In this document: positions 43,080-51,584 of the stretch, piece by piece
Numbering within the stretch: the first letter of the stretch is position 1
How the letters are laid out: every line of letters begins with the position of its first letter
NCBI RefSeq assembly: GCF_001579805.1
Contig: NZ_CP014546.1
Coordinates: forward strand, 5,394,001 to 5,458,000
Direction of reading: 5' to 3'
DNA from: Pseudomonas azotoformans
Lineage (GTDB): Bacteria > Pseudomonadota > Gammaproteobacteria > Pseudomonadales > Pseudomonadaceae
DNA: 64,000 nucleotides
Notes under the pieces: generated by a model
Told to the model about the DNA's origin: nothing
Seen by the model: only the letters and a program-made list of their open reading frames with translations
Database searches by the model: none
Position numbers and translations under genes: made by a program

Positions 43080-44495
43080 ATGGTCACCACTGCAACATCC
43101 TCCGCCCCGCTTATCGAAAAACACACGATTGGATACGTGCCCCCGGAAGATCGCCATGGAAAGGTAAGAGACCTGTTCACCCTGTGGTTCGGCGGCAATA
43201 TCGCGCCGCTGCCGATCGTCACGGGTGCGCTGGGTGTGCAACTGTTTCACCTCAACTTGGTATGGGGCATCATCGCCATCCTCATCGGCCACCTGGTCGG
43301 CGGCGTGCTGATGGCGCTGCACTCGGCCCAGGGCCCGCAAATGGGCATCCCGCAAATGATCCAGAGCCGCGCCCAGTTCGGCTCCCTCGGCGCACTGTTG
43401 GTGGTGGTGATCGCCGGCGTGATGTACATCGGTTTCTTCGCCTCCAACATCGTGCTCGCGGGCAAATCCCTGCACGGCGTGGTTGACGCGGTACCGGTGC
43501 CGGTGGGCATTGTGATCGGCGCCATCGGCTCCGGGATTATCGGCATCATCGGCTACCGCTTCATCCATGTGCTCAACCGCATCGGTACCTGGGTGCTCGG
43601 CGCCGGTATCGTGCTGGGCTTCGGCTACATCTTCACCCATGTGCAGACCACGGATTTTCTGACACGCGGCAGCTTCAACATCGCAGGTGTGCTGGCGACC
43701 GTGTCCCTGGCGGCCCTGTGGCAAATCGCATTTGCCCCCTACGTGTCGGACTACTCGCGCTACCTGCCCGCCGACGTACCGGTAGCCTCCACTTTTTGGA
43801 CCACCTACCTCGGCTCGGCACTGGGTTCCAGCCTGTCGTTCATCTTCGGCGCGGTCGCCGTGCTGGCGACGCCGGTGGGCATGGACACCATGGACGCAGT
43901 CAAACTCGCCACCGGCGCTATCGGGCCGTTGATGCTGGTGTTGTTCCTGCTCAGCGTGATCAGCCATAACGCCCTCAACCTGTATGGCGCCGTGCTGTCG
44001 ATCATCACCCTGGTACAGACCTTTGCCTACCGCTGGATTCCAACGGCCAAAAGCCGCGCGCTGATTTCGATCCTGGTATTGGCCGCCTGCGCGATTGCGG
44101 CCGTGTTCGCCTCGAAGGACTTCATCGGTCACTTCGTCGACATGGTGTTGGTGCTGCTGGTGGTGCTGGTGCCGTGGACGGCGATCAACCTGATCGACTT
44201 CTATGCGATCCATAAGGGCAAGTACGACATTGCCTCGATCTTCCGCGTGGATGGCGGGATTTATGGGCGCTACAACCCGCAGGCCCTGTTGGCGTATGCG
44301 GTCGGCATTGTGGTGCAGATTCCGTTCATGAACACACCGCTGTACGTAGGGCCGATTTCGGAACACATCAACGGGGCCGATTTGTCCTGGGTGGTGGGGT
44401 TGGTGGTGACGTCGCCGTTGTATTTCTGGTTGGCGAGTCGGGACAGTGCGTATAAGCGCCGGATGGACGGAGGGAAGTTGGTGGGTGGAGTTTGA
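43080..44495 (+). CDS. NCS1-family purine-cytosine permease-like transporter
   Basis: This 471-residue protein has about 12 membrane segments of the nucleobase:cation-symporter-1 family. Signatures include the N-terminal LFTLWFGGNIAPLPIVTGAL (TM1, substrate/Na+ region), IAFAPYVSDYSRYLPADV (TM6 region) and WTAINLIDFYAIHKGKYDI near TM10. NCS1 proteins import nucleobases, allantoin, hydantoins, thiamine or related heterocycles. The ATG at 43080 is preceded by TTGGAG. Its divergent LysR and the nearby oxidative/hydrolytic operon suggest uptake and breakdown of an N-heterocycle or amide. Confidence 0.92.
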   Translation: MVTTATSSAPLIEKHTIGYVPPEDRHGKVRDLFTLWFGGNIAPLPIVTGALGVQLFHLNLVWGIIAILIGHLVGGVLMALHSAQGPQMGIPQMIQSRAQFGSLGALLVVVIAGVMYIGFFASNIVLAGKSLHGVVDAVPVPVGIVIGAIGSGIIGIIGYRFIHVLNRIGTWVLGAGIVLGFGYIFTHVQTTDFLTRGSFNIAGVLATVSLAALWQIAFAPYVSDYSRYLPADVPVASTFWTTYLGSALGSSLSFIFGAVAVLATPVGMDTMDAVKLATGAIGPLMLVLFLLSVISHNALNLYGAVLSIITLVQTFAYRWIPTAKSRALISILVLAACAIAAVFASKDFIGHFVDMVLVLLVVLVPWTAINLIDFYAIHKGKYDIASIFRVDGGIYGRYNPQALLAYAVGIVVQIPFMNTPLYVGPISEHINGADLSWVVGLVVTSPLYFWLASRDSAYKRRMDGGKLVGGV

Positions 44496-44516
44496 GACAT
44501 CCGCTTTGAGTTTTGA

Positions 44517-44548
44517 GGAAACCCGCCTAGGCGGGTTTCCTGTTTTTT
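44517..44548 (+). terminator. Strong Rho-independent terminator after the NCS1 permease gene
   Basis: A perfect 24-bp palindrome centred on CCTAGG (arms GGAAACCCGCC / GGCGGGTTTCC) is followed by TGTTTTTT. It ends 53 bp after the permease stop. Confidence 0.92.
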
Positions 44549-44589
44549 GGATAGCCCGTCAGATGCTTTTTTATGGTAAACCGGCTTCC

Positions 44590-44610
44590 TGTGGTGAGCG
44601 GGCTTGCCAC
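44590..44610. repeat. Truncated REP-like element
   Basis: TGTGGTGAGCGGGCTTGCCAC matches the left arm and centre of the palindromes at 9242 and 61468, but the right arm is broken off. Confidence 0.6.
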
Positions 44611-44699
44611 AACAACCGCATCGCCACAGGGGATTTGTGTTGCTGGGGTCGATGTTTGTCTATCATGTGGCCTCTCGCTCAACGCCTCAGGAAACGCCC

Positions 44700-45191
44700 A
44701 TGCCCGCTCTCACCTTCCGCAACGCCCTACCCGCCGACGCCGCCCGCTGCTTTGACATCGAGATCAGCGCCTACGAGGGCGACGAAGCCGCGACCCTGGA
44801 GAAGATCGCCACGCGTATTGCCCAGTACCCGCAAGGCTTTCTGATCCTGGAGGCCGCGGGTGAAGTGGTGGGTTTCATCAATTGTGGCTGCGCCCACGAA
44901 GTGGTGATGTCGGACGAGGCGTTCAAGGAGTTGGTGGGCCACTCGGCCGACGCGCCGAATGTGGTGATCATGTCGGTGGTGGTCGACCCGGCGCATCAGG
45001 GCAAGGGCTATTCGAAAATGTTGATGACTGAGTTTGTGCAGCGCATGAGCCGCATGGGCAAGCAGACGATTCATTTGATGTGCAAGGAGCAACACGTGCC
45101 GCTGTATGAACGCATGGGCTATGAGTATGTGCAGCCGTCGCCGTCGGATCACGGTGGCATGGCGTGGCATGAAATGGTCATGGCGCTCTAG
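44700..45191 (+). CDS. GNAT-family N-acetyltransferase
   Basis: This 163-residue GNAT protein begins MPALTFRNALPADAARCFDI. It has motif A in SVVVDPAHQGKGYSKMLMTE and a C-terminal LYERMGYEYVQPSPSDHGG, resembling the arylalkylamine-N-acetyltransferase-like group. The start is the ATG at 44700; upstream in-frame codons lack a ribosome site. A second GNAT gene starts 2 nt after its stop, so they form an operon. The substrate is unknown, perhaps an amine. Confidence 0.9.
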   Translation: MPALTFRNALPADAARCFDIEISAYEGDEAATLEKIATRIAQYPQGFLILEAAGEVVGFINCGCAHEVVMSDEAFKELVGHSADAPNVVIMSVVVDPAHQGKGYSKMLMTEFVQRMSRMGKQTIHLMCKEQHVPLYERMGYEYVQPSPSDHGGMAWHEMVMAL

Positions 45192-45193
45192 AG

Positions 45194-45619
45194 ATGAACG
45201 CAGCGCATATTGAAATCAGCGACCAACCCAATCCCGACGCCGAGCGTATCCTCGGCGGCGGCTTGGCGGCGTTCAATGAAGCCATCACCGGCTATAACGA
45301 TCGGCGTCTGCTGACGGTTTTGATCAAGGATCCCGAGACCCAGCAAATCCTCGGCGGCATCACTGGCAAGACCACATTGGGCATGGCCTTTCTCGACCTG
45401 TTCCACTTGCCCGACTCGCTGCGTGGCACGGGACTGGGCAGCCAGTTACTGCAAACATTCGAAGATGAGGCGCGGCGACGGGGCTGTCGCAACGCGGTGC
45501 TGTACACCCTGAGTTTCCAGGCGCCGGGGTTTTACGAGAAGCATGGCTGGGTACGTTTTGGCGAGCTACCGTGCGAGCCTGAGGGCAGCAGCCGGGTGTT
45601 TCTGTCTAAATCGCTGTGA
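45194..45619 (+). CDS. GNAT-family N-acetyltransferase
   Basis: This 141-residue protein belongs to the small GNAT group with DLFHLPDSLRGTGLGSQLLQ (motif A) and GFYEKHGWVRFGELP near the C-terminus. It starts 2 nt after the previous GNAT gene and is translationally linked to it. The 3' end overlaps the convergent third GNAT gene by 14 bp. Confidence 0.9.
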   Translation: MNAAHIEISDQPNPDAERILGGGLAAFNEAITGYNDRRLLTVLIKDPETQQILGGITGKTTLGMAFLDLFHLPDSLRGTGLGSQLLQTFEDEARRRGCRNAVLYTLSFQAPGFYEKHGWVRFGELPCEPEGSSRVFLSKSL

Positions 45620-46139
45620 CGCCCAGGGCTTTGCCAAACAACCGATTCCCATGGCTCTCCCCTTGGAAGGTATACACCGGCGAGCCCAGCAGCCCATACC
45701 CGCGCCGAGGGTAAAACCCCAGGGCGCGCTTGTTACCGTCCCACACCGTCGCCCATAACAGCGAAGCACCACCCAGCGTCGCGCATTGCTCTGCCGCTTG
45801 CAGCAACTGATAGCCGATGCCCAGGCCGGTGAAACGTTCCTGGATGTACAGGCGTTGCAGTTCAGCGACGTCGGGCGCTTCGATCATCGGGTGACAGGCG
45901 TTGAGCTTGACCTGGGCAAAGCCGACCAGGTGCTGGTTGGACTCGGCCACCAGCAGCGAGATACCAGGATCGGCGATCAACCGGGCCATGACCTGCGGCG
46001 CAAACGCTTCAAGCACTTCAGTGGCAATCGAGCCGCGAATGCCTTGGGTCGCGTAGGTGTCGAGGAACACTTGCATGCCCAGCACGCCCAGGCACAGGGC
46101 GTCGTCGGGGATGGCGTCGCGAAGAAGAATGGCAGACAT
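45606..46139 (-). CDS. GNAT-family N-acetyltransferase
   Basis: This 177-residue GNAT protein has motif A in LQRLYIQERFTGLGIGYQLL and an ending WDGNKRALGFYPRRGYGLLG typical of the family. It differs clearly from the two neighbouring GNATs, so the three are not a recent tandem duplication. The start is the ATG at 46139. The substrate is unknown. Confidence 0.9.
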   Translation of the reverse strand: MSAILLRDAIPDDALCLGVLGMQVFLDTYATQGIRGSIATEVLEAFAPQVMARLIADPGISLLVAESNQHLVGFAQVKLNACHPMIEAPDVAELQRLYIQERFTGLGIGYQLLQAAEQCATLGGASLLWATVWDGNKRALGFYPRRGYGLLGSPVYTFQGESHGNRLFGKALGVTAI

Positions 46140-46246
46140 CGAGCGTCCATACTCTGAGGGGTGAGGAGCGACGTTTTACCATGAATGTTGCCTCTGCGGG
46201 TTTGCCGCAGTAGGGTTTATCCCCGCCCAATTTGCAGGAGCCCAGC

Positions 46247-46924
46247 ATGAGCTTTTTTTCCGACCCGGATGCCGTTGCCCGTTACGCCGAAGGCCCCGTG
46301 CGCCTGGTGCCGGGCTTTGATGGCCTGCAACGCATGACCACCCTGTTGTTGCGCGAAAGCGTGCCAGCCGCCGGCAATGTGCTGGTGTTGGGCGCCGGCG
46401 GCGGCCTGGAGTTGAAGCGTTTTGCGGACGCAGAACCGGGCTGGCGGTTTGTGGGGGTGGACCCTTCAGCCGAGATGCTGAAGCTGGCCGAGGCAACCTT
46501 GGGCCCGTTGATGGACCGCACCGAGTTGCATGAAGGCTATATCGACACGGCGCCGTTGGGACCTTTCAACGGCGCCACGTGCTTGCTGACCTTGCATTTC
46601 ATCCCGGCCGAGCAGCGCCTGCAAACCCTCAAGGCGTTGTGGCAACGCCTGCTGCCGGGCGCGCCGCTGGTAGTGGCCCATCATAGTTTCCCGCAAGCGC
46701 CGGAGGATAAAGTCCGGTGGTTGAAGCGCTACGCGGCGTTCGCGGTGGACTCGGGCGTGCCGGCGGTGGATGCCGAGCGCGCGATTGCGGCAATCAGCGA
46801 GAAATTGCCGGTGCTGTCACCCGAGACGGATGAAGCCTTGATGAGAGAAGCCGGCTTTGACGGCGTGGAGTTGTTCTACGCTGGCTTCAGTTTCAAAGGC
46901 TGGGTGGGCTACAAGCCGCGCTAG
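46247..46924 (+). CDS. Class I SAM-dependent methyltransferase
   Basis: This 225-residue protein has the SAM-binding glycine loop VLVLGAGGGLELKRFA (motif I, about 50-65), an acidic residue ending strand 2 (FVGVDPSAEMLKLAEATLG) and motif IV-like GATCLLTLHFIP. GCAGGAG lies 6 nt before the ATG. Related Pseudomonas proteins are annotated only as methyltransferases; the acceptor is unknown. It ends 6 bp before the convergent TPM-domain gene. Confidence 0.9.
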   Translation: MSFFSDPDAVARYAEGPVRLVPGFDGLQRMTTLLLRESVPAAGNVLVLGAGGGLELKRFADAEPGWRFVGVDPSAEMLKLAEATLGPLMDRTELHEGYIDTAPLGPFNGATCLLTLHFIPAEQRLQTLKALWQRLLPGAPLVVAHHSFPQAPEDKVRWLKRYAAFAVDSGVPAVDAERAIAAISEKLPVLSPETDEALMREAGFDGVELFYAGFSFKGWVGYKPR

Positions 46925-46929
46925 CGGCG

Positions 46930-48129
46930 TCACCAACTGCCGGACGCCCCGCCACCGCCACTGGAGCCACCGCCGCCGGATGAGCTGCTGCTGGAACTGG
47001 AGCTGCTGGAGCTCGAACTCGAGCCACCGCCCGAAGACCCCGAGCCGCCGCTGGTCTTGCCAAAGATGAACAGCGCCGCAAACGAGGCAATCGGGAACGC
47101 GAACAGCCAGCCATCACGGCCGAGGTCCAGTAACACCCCCGCCGCCACATACACCCCCACCGCCGCCAGTAGCCGCGCGATAAAACCCACGCGGCTCTGC
47201 TTCCAAGCATCCTTCATGATCACCAGCAGCACCAGGTACAGCCCCAGCACCACCAGCGCGCCCAGTGGAAAGACCAGCCAGTGGATGAAGTTGACGTCGG
47301 CAAAGCGCTGATCAACCACCACCAAGCCCAGGATGTAGGCCAGCAGCCCGATCACGCCGTAAAACACCGAACGCGCCATCCACAATGCGCCGAAGGTCGC
47401 GCCGCCGATCAGCATGATCAGTGGCATCACCAGCAGAAACATCGCCCAGTCGCGGCCCTCACCCACGATCACGAGCAGCAACGTGGCAACCACCGCGGCA
47501 ATCAACGCGCGGCGCCACCGCAGTTTGCCCGCACTGATGAGCACGCCGCCAATGGCGCCGATGACAAACGCCAACGCTATGGCAATGAACTGTGGATTGA
47601 CCCTTGTGCCTGCGGCTGCAGGCAAATCACCGCCGTCCACCAGCACCACCAGGTCATTCACGCCCTGGGAGACACCACCGACGAAATCACCCTGGCGGAA
47701 GGCCGGGGTGATGTGTTCTTCGATGATGCGGTGCGCGAGCAAATCGGTGACCGTGCCTTCCAGGCCATAGCCCACCTCAATGCGCACCTTGCGGTCCTCC
47801 TTGGCCACTACCAGCAGGATGCCGTCGTTGACGTCCTTGCGTCCCAGCTTCCAGGCGCGGAACAGTTGGTTGGCGTAGTCCTCGATGCTCACGCCGCCGG
47901 TGGTCGGCACCAACAACACGGCCACTTGCGAGCCTTTGCGCTGCTCAAGGTCAGCCAATTGGGTTTTCAGACGGGTGGTGGTCGAGGCATCCAGGGTGTT
48001 GGTGAGGTCAATCACCCGCTGGTCGAGGGCGACACCAATCGGTGAAATGTCGGCCTGGGCGGTGCCCACCAGGCCCAAGACCACCAGCGCCACCAGGTTC
48101 AAGACGGACTGCCGCAGAATCGCCATCAT
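46930..48129 (-). CDS. TPM-domain (YgcG-like) membrane protein with Ser/Gly-rich tail
   Basis: This 399-residue protein has a signal peptide (cleavage near AQA-DI, residue 26), a periplasmic TPM domain (about 30-165, with VAVLLVPTTGG, YANQLFRAWKLGRKDVNDGI and EVGYGLEGTVTD), six or so membrane segments (about 180-350) and a low-complexity tail of Gly and Ser including a run of about 15 Ser, ending GASGSW. TPM proteins of plants act in photosystem repair; the bacterial role is unknown, possibly phosphatase-like or membrane-protein quality control. The start is ATG 48129 or the next codon at 48126. Confidence 0.9.
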   Translation of the reverse strand: MMAILRQSVLNLVALVVLGLVGTAQADISPIGVALDQRVIDLTNTLDASTTTRLKTQLADLEQRKGSQVAVLLVPTTGGVSIEDYANQLFRAWKLGRKDVNDGILLVVAKEDRKVRIEVGYGLEGTVTDLLAHRIIEEHITPAFRQGDFVGGVSQGVNDLVVLVDGGDLPAAAGTRVNPQFIAIALAFVIGAIGGVLISAGKLRWRRALIAAVVATLLLVIVGEGRDWAMFLLVMPLIMLIGGATFGALWMARSVFYGVIGLLAYILGLVVVDQRFADVNFIHWLVFPLGALVVLGLYLVLLVIMKDAWKQSRVGFIARLLAAVGVYVAAGVLLDLGRDGWLFAFPIASFAALFIFGKTSGGSGSSGGGSSSSSSSSSSSSSSSGGGGSSGGGGASGSW

Positions 48130-48255
48130 GTTTGTTACCTGAAGTTTCTTCCTGAAGGCGGCGACTTTACCTTATCCGCGCTATATCGCGTGACCCCGCG
48201 CCGTTGACTATCTAAACTCCCTGCACGCATAGCAAAACGCCATAACGGGAAGCCC

Positions 48256-49071
48256 ATGGACCTACGCCACCGTAACAATGTCAGTGTGATGGGCAACGGC
48301 CGCTCGACCCTGGTGTTTTCTCACGGCTTCGGCTGCAACCAGGCCATGTGGAACTACCTGGCACCGCAATTTTTCGAGCGCTTTCGCGTGGTGATGTATG
48401 ACCTGGTGGGCGCCGGTCTGTCGGACCTCAGTGCGTTCGACAAGGCCAAATACAGTGCCTTGGACGGCTACGCCCGTGATTTGAACGAAATCATCGACGC
48501 CTTCGCGGTAGGCCCTGTGATCCTGGTGAGCCATTCGGTGAGCGCCATGATCGGCACCCTCGCCGACCGCCAGACCTCCGGCCGCATTGCCGCCCACGTC
48601 ATGATCGGCCCCTCGCCGCGCTATATCGATGCCGACGGCTATGTCGGCGGCTTCAAGCTGGCGGATATCCAGGACCTGCTCGACACCCTCGACAGCAACT
48701 ACCTCGGCTGGTCCAGCGCCATGGCCCCGGTGATCATGGGCGCGCCTGGGCAACCGGCGTTGAGCGAGGAACTGACGGACAGTTTCTGCCGCACCGAACC
48801 TGAGATCGCCAAGCAATTTGCGCGGGTGACGTTCATGTCGGACAACCGCGAGGACGTGATCGGCCTGGCCACTCCGGTGCTGATCCTGCAATCGAGCGAC
48901 GACCTGATCGCCCCCGTGGCCGTGGGCGAATACCTGCACAGCGTGCTACCCAACAGCACCTATTTCCTGGTGGACAACGTCGGCCATTGCCCGCACATGA
49001 GCGCGCCGCAAGCGTGCGCGGCGGCGATGGAAAGCTTCCTGGCGCCGTGGACGGCCGCCCATGCCGTCTGA
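48256..49071 (+). CDS. RsbQ/KAI2-like alpha/beta hydrolase
   Basis: This 271-residue hydrolase has the RsbQ hallmarks: an opening HRNNVSVMGNGRSTLVFSHG, oxyanion region FSHGFGCNQAMW, nucleophile Ser94 in VSHSVSAM, Asp215/216 in LQSSDDLIAP and His244 in NVGHCPHMS. These positions agree with RsbQ and the plant receptors KAI2/D14. In Bacillus, RsbQ works with the PAS-domain phosphatase RsbP, probably by providing a small ligand for the PAS domain. Here the next gene, overlapping by 11 bp, encodes a PAS histidine kinase, so a parallel hydrolase-to-PAS signalling unit is likely. Confidence 0.93.
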   Translation: MDLRHRNNVSVMGNGRSTLVFSHGFGCNQAMWNYLAPQFFERFRVVMYDLVGAGLSDLSAFDKAKYSALDGYARDLNEIIDAFAVGPVILVSHSVSAMIGTLADRQTSGRIAAHVMIGPSPRYIDADGYVGGFKLADIQDLLDTLDSNYLGWSSAMAPVIMGAPGQPALSEELTDSFCRTEPEIAKQFARVTFMSDNREDVIGLATPVLILQSSDDLIAPVAVGEYLHSVLPNSTYFLVDNVGHCPHMSAPQACAAAMESFLAPWTAAHAV

Positions 49072-50203
49072 CTTGTTCGACAGCGCCGCCTGCGCCCTCG
49101 CCGTCACGGCGCAGGACGGCACGATCCTGCAAGCCAATACGCGCTTCAGCGAGTGGCTGGGGTTCAGCACCACGGAACTGTGCGGCAAGCGTTTCCAGGA
49201 TTTGCTGACCATGGGCGGACGGATCTTCCACCAGACCCACCTGGCGCCGATGCTGCGCCTGCGCGGCAGCGTCACCGAAGTGAAACTCGACATGCTGCAC
49301 CGTGACGGCCACAAGCTGACCGTGCTGCTCAACGGCATCAAGCGTGAGCAGGATGACGGTACGGTGTACGACCTGGCGCTGTTCGGCACCACCGACCGCG
49401 ACAAGTACGAGCGCGAGCTGCTCAATGCACGCAACTTCGCCGAAGCGCTGTTACAGGAAAAGACCGCCACTGAACTCGCGCTCAAACTGGCCCAAGCCGA
49501 ATTGAGCGAGGCCTATGCCATCGCCCAGCGCCGGGCGCTGTTTGCCGAGCAGATGGTGGCGATTGTCAGCCACGACTTGAAGAACCCGCTTACAGCCATT
49601 CGCATGGCCTCGGATTTTCTTAACCGTGGCGAACGCACCGCCAAGGAACGCCAACTGCTCGGGCACATTGGCCAGTCATCCGAACGGGCCCAGCGCATGA
49701 TCGCCGACCTGCTGGACTTTACCCAGGCGCGCGTTGGCCAGGGTATTACCATCAAGGCGGCGCCGTTGGACCTGCATGAGGTGATTCATCGGGCCGTGGA
49801 TGAACTGCGCGTGGCGTTTCCCACAGCAACGTTGGCGCATCTCGCCGAGGGCAGTGGCGAGGCTTGCCTGGACGCCGACCGCGTGCAGCAGATCATTGGC
49901 AACCTGGTGGCCAACAGCGTGGCGTATGGCGACCTGCAACGGCCGATCACCGTCACGTCACGGCTGGGGCAGGATAGCTGCGAGGTCTCAGTCCACAACC
50001 ACGGCAAGGTCATTCCCGAAGCCTTGCTTGCCGAACTGTTCGAACCCATGACCCGTGGCACCGACCAAGGCAGTGATGTGCGCAGCGTGGGCCTCGGCCT
50101 GTATATCGTGCGCGAGTTGGCCAGGGTGCATGGCGGCGATGTGGCGGTGAGTTCCTGTGTCACGGGCGGCACCACGTTTACCGTCAACTTTCAGCCAACG
50201 TAG
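49061..50203 (+). CDS. PAS-domain sensor histidine kinase, coupled to the RsbQ-like hydrolase
   Basis: This 380-residue soluble kinase has no membrane segment. It has an N-terminal PAS domain (about 1-110: ALAVTAQDGTILQANTRFSE, LGFSTTELCGKRFQDLL), a coiled linker (about 115-160), HisKA with the phospho-His in MVAIVSHDLKNPLTAIRMAS, and an HATPase domain (N-box QIIGNLVANSVAYG, G-box SVGLGLYIVRELARVHGG). The start lies inside the hydrolase gene, indicating coupled translation and probably physical partnership. No response regulator gene is adjacent, so its target is elsewhere. The 3' end overlaps the convergent DapF-like gene by 13 bp. Confidence 0.93.
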   Translation: MPSDLFDSAACALAVTAQDGTILQANTRFSEWLGFSTTELCGKRFQDLLTMGGRIFHQTHLAPMLRLRGSVTEVKLDMLHRDGHKLTVLLNGIKREQDDGTVYDLALFGTTDRDKYERELLNARNFAEALLQEKTATELALKLAQAELSEAYAIAQRRALFAEQMVAIVSHDLKNPLTAIRMASDFLNRGERTAKERQLLGHIGQSSERAQRMIADLLDFTQARVGQGITIKAAPLDLHEVIHRAVDELRVAFPTATLAHLAEGSGEACLDADRVQQIIGNLVANSVAYGDLQRPITVTSRLGQDSCEVSVHNHGKVIPEALLAELFEPMTRGTDQGSDVRSVGLGLYIVRELARVHGGDVAVSSCVTGGTTFTVNFQPT

Positions 50204-50994
50204 GCGCTGCCCTGCATCACCGGCTCTACGCTGCCCGTCAGCACTACGCCACCCTCGCCTGCCCAATTCACGGTTACCGTGCCGCCGTCGCATTGCACTT
50301 CGACGGTATCGTCCAGCAGTCCGCGACGAATCCCGTTGACCACCGCGCCACAGCAACAAGAACCCGAGCCCAACGGCACACCGCCGCCGCGCTCCCAGAT
50401 GCGCAGGCGGATGTGGCTACGATCAAGCACCTGCACGAAATGCACATTGGTCTTGGCCGGGAACAACGGGTGGGTTTCCAGCGCCGGGCCCAAGGCCGCC
50501 ACATCGACAGCTGCGATGTCTTCCACGAAAAACGTGCAATGCGGGTTGCCCATGCTGCACGCCGCCGGGTTGCCACCGATGGGCAAGGTGCGGGTGTCCA
50601 TGGCCTCGGCCAGCGGCACGGCTGACCAGTCCAGCGACGGCTCGCCCATGTTCACCGACACCTGCCGCCCCGCTGCCCGCACACAGGTCAGCAAGCCCCG
50701 ATCGGTACGCAGCACCACCGAATCCGTGCCGGCTTCGTGCATCAAGCGATCAGCCACGCCACGGGTGGCGCTGCCGCAGGTGGCCAGCGGCGTGCCGTTG
50801 GGGTTCCAGAACTTGATGCGCGCCGCGGCGTCATCACAATCGAGCAGCACAGCCAGTTGGTTGAAACCAATACCGGTGTGGCGGTTGCCAAGCTGGCGGG
50901 CGATTTTCGCGGTGATCGGATCGTCCAGGCCACGGCGGTCGATGATGATGAAGTCATCGCCATGGGCGTGCATTTTCACAAACGGCAGGGGCAT
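50191..50994 (-). CDS. DapF-like epimerase paralogue with altered active site
   Basis: This 267-residue protein has the diaminopimelate epimerase fold: an N-terminal VKMHAHGDDFIIIDRRG and the first active-site segment NPNGTPLATCGSATRG with Cys73 in place. The second segment, normally ERG-x-G-E-T-x-x-C-G-[ST]-G, reads ERGGGVPLGSGSCCCGA; in an ungapped reading the second catalytic Cys is Ser210, and the Glu-Thr pair is Val-Pro. The diaminopimelate-binding GNGAR is GSATR. A true two-base DAP epimerase is therefore unlikely. It may be a racemase/isomerase for another amino acid or a one-base enzyme; three consecutive Cys (213-215) just beyond could compensate. It should be cytoplasmic. Confidence 0.85.
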   Translation of the reverse strand: MPLPFVKMHAHGDDFIIIDRRGLDDPITAKIARQLGNRHTGIGFNQLAVLLDCDDAAARIKFWNPNGTPLATCGSATRGVADRLMHEAGTDSVVLRTDRGLLTCVRAAGRQVSVNMGEPSLDWSAVPLAEAMDTRTLPIGGNPAACSMGNPHCTFFVEDIAAVDVAALGPALETHPLFPAKTNVHFVQVLDRSHIRLRIWERGGGVPLGSGSCCCGAVVNGIRRGLLDDTVEVQCDGGTVTVNWAGEGGVVLTGSVEPVMQGSAYVG

Positions 50995-51067
50995 GGGCTG
51001 TCCTGTGGTCGACCGGTGAGGAACTGAAGGATACCCTGAACCGGCCCAACCTTATCGAGAGCCACCC

Positions 51068-51577
51068 ATGCTAATTGTCTTCAGCGGACTGCCCGGCACC
51101 GGCAAGACCACCCTGGCCCAGGCACTGGCACGCCAGATCGGCGCGATGTACCTGCGCATCGACGTGATTGAGCAGGCGATCCGTGATGCGGGCGTGCTGG
51201 CGGGCGATGTGGGCGCCAGCGGTTATGGGGTGGCGAATGCTTTGGCGTTGAGCAACCTGCAATGGGGGCAGATGGTGGTGGCTGACTGCGTGAACCCGGT
51301 CAGGGAAAGCCGGGAGGCATGGAAGACAACGGCGGCAATGGCCGGTGTGGCGTTGCTGGATATTCGGGTGATTTGTTCTGACCGGCAGGAACATCAACGG
51401 CGGGTGGAGACCCGAACTGGGGATATTCCCGGCCTGGTTCCACCCAGTTGGGAGTCGGTGTTGGCGCATGAGTACGAAGACTGGGATGAAGTACCGCTGA
51501 CGGTCGACACGGCCTTCACGGCGCCAGAACAGGCAATGGCGGTGATTTTGACGGACCTCACCGCTATGGCGAACTAG
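51068..51577 (+). CDS. P-loop kinase (AAA_33-type) of unknown substrate
   Basis: This 169-residue protein starts MLIVFSGLPGTGKTTLAQAL, with a Walker A at about 7-14, and continues as a zeta-toxin/adenylylsulfate-kinase-like small kinase (VADCVNPVRESREAW; lid region CSDRQEHQRRVETRTGD). It has no toxin-antitoxin partner next to it. Such kinases phosphorylate small molecules, sometimes antibiotics. It is divergent from the DapF-like gene. Confidence 0.85.
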   Translation: MLIVFSGLPGTGKTTLAQALARQIGAMYLRIDVIEQAIRDAGVLAGDVGASGYGVANALALSNLQWGQMVVADCVNPVRESREAWKTTAAMAGVALLDIRVICSDRQEHQRRVETRTGDIPGLVPPSWESVLAHEYEDWDEVPLTVDTAFTAPEQAMAVILTDLTAMAN

Positions 51578-51584
51578 GTCTCTC

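Noticed and set aside
43002..44366. Open frame of 454 codons on the - strand
   Set aside because: It is antisense to the NCS1 permease with the same His/Gln-rich shadow composition.
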